The position numbers and the translations under genes are program-made. The notes beneath the pieces were generated by a model. That model was not told the DNA's origin. It did not search any database and saw only the letters and a program-made list of their open reading frames with translations. Shown here in pieces: positions 27,380-35,029 of a stretch of 64,000 bases of DNA. The number at the start of each line of letters is the position of its first letter. The stretch's first letter is position 1. Location: the NCBI RefSeq assembly GCF_001866655.1, contig NZ_MLYR01000017.1:82817-146816 (forward strand), written 5' to 3'. This stretch comes from Bacillus sp. MUM 116. GTDB lineage: Bacteria; Bacillota; Bacilli; Bacillales; Cytobacillaceae.

Positions 27380-28738
27380 TTAACCTAAATCTTGGCCTGT
27401 TACAACAATATATCCAATTAAGAATATATTCAATACAACGATTACACCGGTACATACCCATGCTAATATTTTCGTAGGTAATTTGTTCGCAAATTCCCCC
27501 ATTTTCTTTTTATCGCTTGTAAATATTACTAAAGGAATAACGGCAAATGGAAGTGCTAAGCTTAGGACCACTTGACTCCATAACAGTAATTCACCTGTTC
27601 CTTTAGAACCTGCAAGCCAAGTTACAATAAAGGCTGGAATAACAGCCAATAACCGTGTAATTAAGCGGCGAAGCCACGGTGAAATTCGTAAATGAATAAA
27701 TCCTTCCATAACAATTTGACCGCTAATCGTTCCAGTAATGGTTGCATTTTGACCGGAAGCAAGTAAGGCAACTGCAAATAAAGTACTCGCTATACCTACT
27801 CCGAGCGTAGGACTAAGTAATTCATATGCTGCTTCGATTTCGGATACATCTAAATTTGTACCATAAAAAGCGGCCGCTCCCAAAATCAAAATAGCGGAGT
27901 TAATAAGAAAAGCAACGGTTAATGAAAAGGTGGAATCAATAAGAGAAAATTTAATGGCTTCTCTTTTTCCCTCTGTTGTTCTCTTATATTGTCTGGTTTG
28001 TACTATAGAAGAATGCAAATATAAATTATGCGGCATTACTGTTGCTCCTAATATACCTAAAGAAATAAAGAGCATTTGTGGATTTGTGACAATTTCAGGT
28101 TTAGGAACATATCCACCGAATAAAGCAGCAATTTCCGGTTTTGATACAATTACTTCAAATGCAAATACAACAAATATTGTAACCATTAATACGATGACAA
28201 TAGATTCAATGATACGAAAGCTTTTCTTTTGCAAATAAAGTAGAAGCAACACATCTAATGTAGTTATGGCTATACCGAGTAATAACGGAATGCCAAATAA
28301 TAAATTTAAGGCAATGGCTGAACCAATAACCTCGGCCAAATCTGTTGCAATAATGGCTAATTCGGTTAATATCCAAAGTACAAAGGCTGTATTCTTCCCC
28401 GTTGCATCCCTAGTTGCCTGGGCGAGATCTCTTCCTGTGACAATCCCAAGTTTTGCTGACAAAGCCTAGAGAAGCATAGCAATTAAGTTAGAAAGTAAAA
28501 TGATAATCAACAAAGTGTAACCAAAACGTGCCCCTCCTGCGATGGAAGTTGCCCAGTTTCCTGGGTCTACATACCCAACGGCTACTAATGAGCCAGGCCC
28601 CATAAAGGCAAGCAGCTTACGCCAGAATCCTCCTTTACTTGGAACACTTACTGTATTATTTATCTCTTCTAAGCTCACATTCGAGCTTTGCTTTAACCAG
28701 CCATGCTCTTTTACCACATATTCCTGTTGAGTATCCAT
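27380..28738 (-). pseudogene. mntH: Nramp-type Mn(II) transporter interrupted by an in-frame amber codon
   Basis: Read on the minus strand from ATG 28738 (GGGAGGG ribosome site) the frame encodes an Nramp carrier: [31 protein letters not shown] with the metal-binding DPGN, later MPHNLYLHSS and ASGQNATITGTISGQIVMEG. At codon 91 (28466-28468) there is TAG in the stretch reading IAMLL-stop-ALSAKLGI; homologues as I recall them have Gln (CAG), a single C-to-T change. The rest of the frame is intact to 27380 (452 codons, normal length), so the lesion looks recent. It could be a sequencing error, a suppressed stop or true loss. A TTG at 28462 could restart translation but would omit the DPGN helix. 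Confidence 0.85.
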
Positions 28739-28760
28739 TAATCATCCCTCCCAAAAAATG

Positions 28761-28791
28761 TGTACTAAGTTAAATAATTTTCCTTAGTACA
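28761..28791 (-). promoter_or_regulatory. Dyad in the mntH leader, possible metal-regulator site
   Basis: Perfect inverted repeat TGTACTAAG-N13-CTTAGTACA between the mntH promoter and its start. Could bind MntR or form an RNA hairpin; the assignment is open. Confidence 0.4.
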
Positions 28792-28831
28792 ACTTTTTGC
28801 TTGTAAAATTTACTAATTAATTTATGGAACT

Positions 28832-28860
28832 ATTTTAACTTGGTTTCTTGTCTTTGTAAA
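28832..28860 (-). promoter_or_regulatory. mntH promoter
   Basis: On the minus strand: -35 TTTACA (28855-28860), 17-bp spacer, -10 TAAAAT (28832-28837). Confidence 0.6.
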
Positions 28861-29021
28861 CAATTTTTGTGTGCACGCAACTTTTTAGTGTGAGACAAAC
28901 ATTCGACAAAATTCACTGTTGCTAAAAACGGTCAAAACATGTATTTGTTCATAAGATAAAGAAATGTATTCTGTTTATATTAAAGATCAAATAATAATAA
29001 TTATCGTTATTAATTGTAAAA

Positions 29022-29040
29022 GATAATGATTATCATTATA
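29022..29040 (+). promoter_or_regulatory. Fur box upstream of the pfeT-like gene
   Basis: GATAATGATTATCATTATA matches the 19-bp Fur box GATAATGATAATCATTATC at 17 positions. It lies about 60 bases upstream of the -35, an activator rather than repressor position. Two direct repeats of the form TATCGTT-N4-AATT-N-TAAA flank it (about 29002 and 29062). Confidence 0.75.
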
Positions 29041-29098
29041 AATATTTGATTTCTAGATGACTATCGTTCTCAATTATAAAAAAATTTATCATTTATGG

Positions 29099-29147
29099 TT
29101 GACGCCCAATCAAACTCTCATTACAATCTATATTATAATAATTACAA
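29099..29147 (+). promoter_or_regulatory. Promoter with overlapping PerR box
   Basis: -35 TTGACG (29099-29104), 17-bp spacer, -10 TACAAT (29122-29127). The PerR box TTATAATAATTACAA (29133-29147) covers the expected start site and differs from consensus TTATAATNATTATAA at one base. Confidence 0.78.
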
Positions 29148-29202
29148 AAAAGTAAAAATTACAAAATAAATTGTTTAAGAGGAAACGGAGGTTGAAACAA
29201 AT

Positions 29203-31152
29203 ATGAGGATGGAAGCACAAGCACAAGCACAAGTACTGAAAAGTTATAAATCACAGCCACAGGTAAAACTTTGGGAGAGAATAAAAGCTAATGGAGAACT
29301 AATTGCAGCAATTGTATGCGGAGTATTCATTTTTCTTGGATGGTTACTCCGTCGAGACGGTTTTGAAGTCCCTTCTGTCATATTATTTCTACTTGCTTTT
29401 GTGATTGGGGGCTTTGCGAAAGCAAAGGAAGGTATTGAAGAAACGATTGCAAATAAAGAGCTTAATGTCGAGATGCTGATGATTCTAGCAGCCATTGGAT
29501 CTGCTATTATCGGTTATTGGATTGAAGGAGCCATCTTAATCTTTATCTTTGCTTTAAGTGGGGCTCTAGAAACATATACAATGAACAAGAGTCATAAAGA
29601 AATTTCGTCATTAATGGAACTTCAGCCTGAAGAAGCATTACGCGTTACGAATGGAATGGAGGAACGCATTAATGTATCTGAATTAACGATTGGTGATTTA
29701 ATTCTGATCAAACCGGGGGAACGAGTGCCTTCCGATGGAAAAATTGTCAAGGGGGTGACTACCGTTGATGAGGCGGCCATTACAGGGGAGTCCCTTCCTG
29801 TTTCAAAAGGAAATCATGATGAGGTGTTCGCTGGAACAGTGAATTTAAACGGTTCGATCACAATTCAAATCACAAAACCGGCGAATGAAACTTTATTCCA
29901 AAAGATTATTGAGTTAATTCAGTCAGCGCAAAGCGAAAAAGCTCCTTCCCAGTTATTTATCGAAAAGTTTGAAGGAACTTACGTAAAAGTTGTTCTGGCC
30001 GTAGTGGCAGTGATGATGTTTATCCCCCATTATCTGCTTGATTGGAGCTGGGTTGAAACCTTTTACCGGGCTATGGTTTTACTTGTAGTGGCTTCTCCGT
30101 GTGCCCTTGTCGCCTCCATTATGCCGGCAACTTTATCAGCAATTTCCAATGGTGCCAGACACGGAATTCTTTTTAAAGGCGGAGCTCACTTAGAGAATTT
30201 AAGCCATTTGAAAGCCATTGCCTTTGACAAAACGGGTACGTTGACAAAGGGAAAGCCGGAGGTAACAGATTTTATCGTTCAAAAAGGGCTTGATGATGAA
30301 GACGTCTTACGGATAGCTGCATCGATTGAAAGCCACTCCACCCATCCACTTGCCAATGCCATTGTGAAGTATGCAAAGGAAAAATTAGCAGATGACCTCA
30401 TTCATCCAGAAAGTATTGAGGATTTAGCTGGCTGGGGAGTTAAAGCGATAATTGATCAAGAAGAGTGGAAAATCGGTAAAGCTGGATTTGTTGGAGAAGA
30501 AGACTCTGAACAATTCGCTGAACAATCAGCAAAGAGACTTCCCGGTGAGGGGAAAACTGTTGTTTTTGTACAAAAAGCCGGAAAGATAGTGGCATGTATT
30601 GGTCTTATGGATCGGGTTCGGAAAGAAACAACACTTGCGATTGATCAATTAAAAGCGCAAGGCATTTATACAGTCATGTTGACCGGAGATAGCACCAAAA
30701 CAGCGAAAGTGATTTCCGATGAAAGTCATGTAGATGAATACATTGCTGAATGCTTGCCGGAAAACAAGGTGGAACATCTGAAACAACTTAAAGTGAGACT
30801 TGGGAATGTTGCTATGGTTGGCGATGGGATTAACGATGCTCCTGCACTTGCAACCGCAAATGTGGGGATTGCCATGGGGGGCGGAACCGACGTGGCACTT
30901 GAGACAGCAGATATTGTCCTGATGAAAAACGATTTACCAAGGATTTCCGAAGCAATTCACCTATCCAAAAGGATGAATAGAATTGTTAAACAGAACATCA
31001 TTTTTTCAATCAGTGTCATCGTACTTCTTATCGCTTCGAATTTTTTACAGGCAGTGGATTTACCATTAGGTGTCGTCGGTCATGAAGGAAGCACTATTTT
31101 AGTCATTGTAAATAGTCTAAGACTACTGAGAAATAAAAAATCTTTATATTAG
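29203..31152 (+). CDS. pfeT: P-type metal-efflux ATPase, probable Fe(II) exporter PfeT (ZosA-like)
   Basis: 649 residues, P1B ATPase without an N-terminal metal-binding domain. Motifs in order: TGES (actuator), SPC in VVASPCALVAS (metal path), DKTGTLT with the phosphorylated Asp, STHPLANAI, GDGINDAPALA. Known biology: PfeT of B. subtilis is repressed by PerR and activated by Fur from an upstream site; both site types are present here in the matching places. That combination, more than the protein alone, supports iron rather than zinc or cadmium. Divergent from the broken mntH. Confidence 0.8.
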   Translation: MRMEAQAQAQVLKSYKSQPQVKLWERIKANGELIAAIVCGVFIFLGWLLRRDGFEVPSVILFLLAFVIGGFAKAKEGIEETIANKELNVEMLMILAAIGSAIIGYWIEGAILIFIFALSGALETYTMNKSHKEISSLMELQPEEALRVTNGMEERINVSELTIGDLILIKPGERVPSDGKIVKGVTTVDEAAITGESLPVSKGNHDEVFAGTVNLNGSITIQITKPANETLFQKIIELIQSAQSEKAPSQLFIEKFEGTYVKVVLAVVAVMMFIPHYLLDWSWVETFYRAMVLLVVASPCALVASIMPATLSAISNGARHGILFKGGAHLENLSHLKAIAFDKTGTLTKGKPEVTDFIVQKGLDDEDVLRIAASIESHSTHPLANAIVKYAKEKLADDLIHPESIEDLAGWGVKAIIDQEEWKIGKAGFVGEEDSEQFAEQSAKRLPGEGKTVVFVQKAGKIVACIGLMDRVRKETTLAIDQLKAQGIYTVMLTGDSTKTAKVISDESHVDEYIAECLPENKVEHLKQLKVRLGNVAMVGDGINDAPALATANVGIAMGGGTDVALETADIVLMKNDLPRISEAIHLSKRMNRIVKQNIIFSISVIVLLIASNFLQAVDLPLGVVGHEGSTILVIVNSLRLLRNKKSLY

Positions 31153-31649
31153 GATTTATTACAATGATTTATTTAACCGATTTGTTAAGATAATTTGCTT
31201 CTTTTATAAGAGGTTTCAGAGCTCTCCTCCCACCTATCAAACTACTGCTGTACGGTATGAGAAAATCAAACCACTTATGGCCGATCAAGGCTGGAAAATA
31301 GATGATGTCGGGAATGAATTTAAAGTTTTTAAAACCTTTTAAGAGGAGCTTTTAAGCTCATTTCAGAGTAGACAATAGGCATCCGAATGGGCTCATTTGG
31401 ATGCCTTTTGTTATTTTTTGCACATAAGAGCAGAATATAGACCTTTCCTATACATATTATTAGGCCATTTCTAGACTTTTCCATGTTAAGGGGGCCATCT
31501 TTTTCAAGTTTATGGAAAAATGTAAGCCTGCTTGCATGGACATATTTTTATGCCTCTTAAAGTTGTCCAACGCATACCCATCCCACCATATTAACAAGAA
31601 CCGGAAACACATATGGAAGAGGAACTAATTATTTTTCCTTTTAGAATTT
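31153..31649. other. Intergenic region with possible gene remnant
   Basis: Before the sigma-54 control region the space holds no intact gene. A 40-codon open stretch ending at 31342 reads SSPPTYQTTAVRYEKIKPL and continues MADQGWKIDDVGNEFKVFKTF before its stop. It has no start codon or ribosome site and may be a relic of an unidentified gene. A terminator stem AGGCATCC / GGATGCCT lies at 31377-31406 followed by TTTTGTTATTTTTT. Confidence 0.4.
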
Positions 31650-31730
31650 AATTCAATAGTGAATTGACCATTTCAGAAATGATTCAACTAATTCAAGGGA
31701 AATCAGAAATGAACGATTTAGTTTTGAATC
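31650..31730 (+). promoter_or_regulatory. Enhancer (UAS) module P1
   Basis: Dyad AATTCAATAGTGAATT (31650-31665), then GATTCAACTAATTC (31681-31694) and TTTTGAATC (31722-31730). The same three parts with identical offsets (0, +31, +72) occur at 41926. Inferred binding sites of the enhancer-binding protein at 40139. Confidence 0.7.
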
Positions 31731-31790
31731 TTAAGAAAGGAGCCAGATGAATAAATCCTTATTACTCTGCATTTTATCCGCTATAAACTT

Positions 31791-31807
31791 TTGGCATAAT
31801 TTTTGCA
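31791..31807 (+). promoter_or_regulatory. Sigma-54 (SigL) promoter P1
   Basis: TTGGCATAATTTTTGCA: GG and GC at exact -24/-12 spacing, TGGCA and TTGCA boxes intact. Precedes the thiolase operon by 73 bases. Confidence 0.82.
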
Positions 31808-31880
31808 TTTTAGATGAGTGAAAGGTAAATTGCTTCTGTTATCACTAATCAAAAAGAATTTCTAAGGAGGGAAAGAAAGG

Positions 31881-33047
31881 ATGAACAAAGCGGTTATTGT
31901 CTCTGTGGCAAGAACCCCATTTGCCAAATTACGTGGGGCGTTAAAAGATCTCCATCCGTCCATTTATGGAGGGCTTGTCATTAAAGAAGTACTCCAGCGG
32001 GCCCAAATTGCTGGTGAGGAAGTAGATGATGTCATATTTGGAAACTGTAATGCGGGAGGAGGGAATATCGCGCGATTATCTTTACTACAGGCTGGGTTGC
32101 CTATATCGCTACCAGGAATTACGATTGACAGGCAATGTGGATCAGGGATTAATAGTGTAGCGTTAGCTTCTGACGCTATCAATTCTGGAAGTGGGAGAAT
32201 ACTAGTTTCGGGAGGAACGGAAAGCTTGACTAGGGCTCCTTATCTGATGGAACCTCCAAATCAAGGTTTTGATCGGGTTCCACCTAAGTTTATATCGAAG
32301 AAACCGTTATCACCGGAACATCTCGGAGATCCTCCGATGGGGATTACCGCCGAAAATCTTGCTGAACGCTATAACATCAGCCGGGAGGAACAGGATGCCT
32401 TTGCCTTGAGAAGCCAGCTAAACATGAAACGAGCAGTGGAACAAGGGTTTTATAAGGAACAAATCGTTCCTGTACCTATAACAGGGAAAAAAGGAGAAGC
32501 TACTTTATTCTCTGAAGATGAACATCCTAGACCGGAAACAACATTAGAAGGTTTAGCCCAGCTTCGACCGGTGTTTAAGAAGGATGGATCAGTAACTGCG
32601 GGTAATGCATCCGGTATCGTTGATGGAGCTTCAGCACTGGTTTTGATGTCAGAAAAGGATGCAGAAAAAAGAGGATTGGAACCGCTTGCAAGGGTAGCAG
32701 ATTGGGCAGTCGCCGGTGTGGATCCGAACATTATGGGGATAGGACCAGTCCCAGCCATAAACAAGTTGTTGGGTAAAAATGGATTGACTTTAGACGATGT
32801 GGATTTAATTGAAATCAATGAAGCATTTGCTTCCCAAGTACTAGCGTGTGACCGTGAACTTCACCTGGATTGGGAGAAGGTCAATGTCAATGGAGGGGCG
32901 ATTGCCCACGGACATCCCATTGCCGCCACTGGAGGGATGCTGGTGATGAAGCTGGCATATGAAATGAAGCGCCGAGGTGTTAAACGTGGCATCGTAACAG
33001 CTTGTATCGGTGGTGGTCAAGGAATTGCCCTGATGCTTGAGAGGTAA
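31881..33047 (+). CDS. Thiolase (acetyl-CoA acyltransferase)
   Basis: 388 residues, thiolase family II. Nucleophilic cysteine in DRQCGSGINSVALA (about residue 88), C-terminal NEAFASQVLACDRE, GGAIAHGHPIAATGG with the catalytic His, and CIGGGQGIALMLER with the second Cys. It cleaves a 3-ketoacyl-CoA with CoA to acetyl-CoA and a shortened acyl-CoA. Ribosome site AAGGAGGGAAAG. First gene after sigma-54 promoter P1; SDR and hydratase genes follow, which favours a degradative role. Confidence 0.92.
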   Translation: MNKAVIVSVARTPFAKLRGALKDLHPSIYGGLVIKEVLQRAQIAGEEVDDVIFGNCNAGGGNIARLSLLQAGLPISLPGITIDRQCGSGINSVALASDAINSGSGRILVSGGTESLTRAPYLMEPPNQGFDRVPPKFISKKPLSPEHLGDPPMGITAENLAERYNISREEQDAFALRSQLNMKRAVEQGFYKEQIVPVPITGKKGEATLFSEDEHPRPETTLEGLAQLRPVFKKDGSVTAGNASGIVDGASALVLMSEKDAEKRGLEPLARVADWAVAGVDPNIMGIGPVPAINKLLGKNGLTLDDVDLIEINEAFASQVLACDRELHLDWEKVNVNGGAIAHGHPIAATGGMLVMKLAYEMKRRGVKRGIVTACIGGGQGIALMLER

Positions 33048-33117
33048 TGGGAAATACAGTACAAAAACATGGATTGTTTGATGAGATATACCGAAATTTC
33101 CTGGAGGAGGTCGTCAT

Positions 33118-33876
33118 ATGAGTCGTTTACAAGATAGGATTGCTATTGTTACTGGTGCAGGCCGAGGGATTGGTGCGGAAACAGCCAAAAGATTAGCGCA
33201 AGAAGGGGCAAAGGTGGCACTTTTTGATCTGAATTCGGAGTTTTGTCGTGAAACGGTTCAAGCAATCCAATCCAAAGGTGGAGAAGCGATTGGGATCAGC
33301 TGTAACATTTCTGACAGCGAACAAGTCGATGAAGCAGTTGAAAAGGTAGTTTCTCACTTTGGACGGATTGACATTTTGGTGAATAACGCCGGAGTGACCC
33401 GTGATAATCTTCTTTTCAAAATGTCCGTAGAAGACTGGGACATGGTCATGAATGTGCATCTAAAGGGTAGCTTTTTATGCTCCAAAGCTGTGCAGAAATT
33501 TATGGTTCAAGAACGCTATGGAAAGATCATCAATATTAGCAGTACATCAGCCTTGGGAAACCGCGGACAGGCCAACTATTCGACAGCTAAGGCAGGGTTG
33601 CAAGGGTTTACACGAAGCCTGGCGATGGAACTGGGTCCTTTCAATATAAATGTAAATTCTGTTGCACCTGGATATATTGTAACGGAAATGACAAAAGCGA
33701 CTTCAGAGCGAATGGGCGTGGATTACGAGGAACAGCAAAGAAAAGTGGCTGAGGGGAATCCACTTAGAAGAGTCGGGAAACCAGAAGATATTGCCAACGT
33801 CATTGCTTTTTTAGCCAGTGAAGATGCTAGTTATGTGAATGGGCAGATTATTTATGTCAACGGAGGCGCTCGCTAA
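33118..33876 (+). CDS. SDR family 3-hydroxyacyl-CoA dehydrogenase (FabG-like)
   Basis: 252 residues. Rossmann TGAGRGIGAETAKRL, NNAGVTRDNLLFKM, catalytic Ser in NISSTSALGNRG, YSTAKAG (Tyr/Lys pair), VAPGYIVTEM. It resembles FabG/3-oxoacyl reductases, but next to a thiolase and hydratases it most likely oxidises 3-hydroxyacyl-CoA with NAD(P)+ as the third step of beta-oxidation. Ribosome site GGAGGAGG eight bases before ATG. Confidence 0.9.
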   Translation: MSRLQDRIAIVTGAGRGIGAETAKRLAQEGAKVALFDLNSEFCRETVQAIQSKGGEAIGISCNISDSEQVDEAVEKVVSHFGRIDILVNNAGVTRDNLLFKMSVEDWDMVMNVHLKGSFLCSKAVQKFMVQERYGKIINISSTSALGNRGQANYSTAKAGLQGFTRSLAMELGPFNINVNSVAPGYIVTEMTKATSERMGVDYEEQQRKVAEGNPLRRVGKPEDIANVIAFLASEDASYVNGQIIYVNGGAR

Positions 33877-34049
33877 GTCTGTGTTCAAAGTGGTCAATGG
33901 GTACTAGCAGATTCTGCGGTATGAATTTTTGAAGGCACCTCTAAAATTCTATTTCGCAAGACTGCCCGCAATCTAATAGGAATGTGAGAATTGGAGAAAT
34001 CGGTTTTTGTCGAAAAAGTACCAGTATGTCAAGGAAGGGGGAAAAAGGG

Positions 34050-34475
34050 TTGTTGATAGATCCAAGTATCATCGGAAGCTCAAGTGAATCGAAAATATTC
34101 GAGATCGAGAAAGGAGCCATCCGTACTTTCGCTGAAGCCATCGGTGACGGTAATCTCCTATATAAGGATGAGTCATTCGCCAAGGAATGCGGATATCGCA
34201 GTATCGTTGCTCCTTCGACATTTCCAACTACGATCCGAGTGGCAAATCCCAAAGTCAAATTTGATCCAAGTCGGGTTTTACATGGGCAGCAGGAATACCT
34301 TTATGAAAGGCCAATTGTTGCAGGGGATGTCTTGCGCTGTTTCAGTACCGTTGTTGATGTCTTTGAAAAAGAAGGAAACATTGGAAAGATGACATTTCTT
34401 GAACAGGAAATCCGCGGTGAAGATTTGGCAGGCAACTTGGTGTATCGTGCAAAAAGCACGCTGATTGTGCGTTGA
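34050..34475 (+). CDS. MaoC-like dehydratase, N-terminal-domain type (hydratase subunit A)
   Basis: About 141 residues from TTG 34050, which has GGAAGGGGG upstream; the frame opens earlier (GTG 33984) without a ribosome site. The sequence is of the FAS1-like/MaoC_dehydrat_N hot-dog type: IRTFAEAIGDGNLLYKDE, IVAPSTFPTTI, LHGQQEYLYERPIVAGDVL. In two-protein R-specific hydratases this subunit lacks the full catalytic motif and pairs with the following gene product. Part of the P1 operon. Confidence 0.82.
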   Translation: MLIDPSIIGSSSESKIFEIEKGAIRTFAEAIGDGNLLYKDESFAKECGYRSIVAPSTFPTTIRVANPKVKFDPSRVLHGQQEYLYERPIVAGDVLRCFSTVVDVFEKEGNIGKMTFLEQEIRGEDLAGNLVYRAKSTLIVR

Positions 34476-34489
34476 AAGGAGGAAAGCAA

Positions 34490-34906
34490 ATGAATGGAAT
34501 GGACTGGATGCGAGCAGAAATCGGGCAGGAGTTGGAGGCTCTCGTTAAGCCCGCTATTGAAAAAGTCCAATTAGTGAAATATGCCGGGGCATCGGGGGAT
34601 TTCAATTTGATTCATACCGATGATGAAACAGCCAGACATGTCGGTTTACCTGGCGTCATTGCCCATGGAATGCTAAGCATGGGATTTATGGGTCAACTTT
34701 GCGGTCAATTGGTTGGGAAACATGGGTTTGTTAGTCGGTTGATGGTTCGGTTTGCGGGCATGGTATTTCCCGAGGACGTTCTGACGTGTCGGGCCAAGGT
34801 TACGAATAAGGATGAGAAAGAGCGTACGCTGGATTTAGAAATTTCTGTAGAGCGGGAACCTGGCAAACCTTTGACATCAGGTAAGGCAACTTTAAAGTTT
34901 TACTAA
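34490..34906 (+). CDS. MaoC-like enoyl-CoA hydratase (hydratase subunit B)
   Basis: About 138 residues from ATG 34490 (AAAGGAGG upstream). Single hot-dog domain with the hydratase-2 motif: YAGASGDFNLIHTDDETARHVGLPGVIAHGMLSMGF, containing the Asp/His catalytic pair (GDFN...H). It would hydrate a trans-2-enoyl-CoA to the R-3-hydroxyacyl-CoA, together with the product of 34050. The two-subunit form is best known for bulky acyl chains such as sterol side chains in actinobacteria (HadAB/ChsH1H2 type). Confidence 0.86.
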   Translation: MNGMDWMRAEIGQELEALVKPAIEKVQLVKYAGASGDFNLIHTDDETARHVGLPGVIAHGMLSMGFMGQLCGQLVGKHGFVSRLMVRFAGMVFPEDVLTCRAKVTNKDEKERTLDLEISVEREPGKPLTSGKATLKFY

Positions 34907-34917
34907 ATAGAAAGCGT

Positions 34918-34957
34918 AATGCAGCCAGGATCTTTTGAGAACGGCTGCATTTTGTTT
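34918..34957 (+). terminator. Terminator between the hydratase genes and the Fe-S oxidoreductase gene
   Basis: AATGCAGCC / GGCTGCATT stem followed by TTGTTT. Suggests the downstream gene has its own promoter or relies on readthrough. Confidence 0.7.
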
Positions 34958-35029
34958 CCCTGATAAACTTATTGCTTATGATATTTGATCGGTTCAATAA
35001 AAAGTTTGGTAAGGAAAGGATGAACATTT

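Noticed and set aside
27380..28462. MntH as a shorter functional protein starting at TTG 28462
   Set aside because: It would lack the first helix with the DPGN metal site and has no ribosome site; the amber-interrupted full frame explains the data better.
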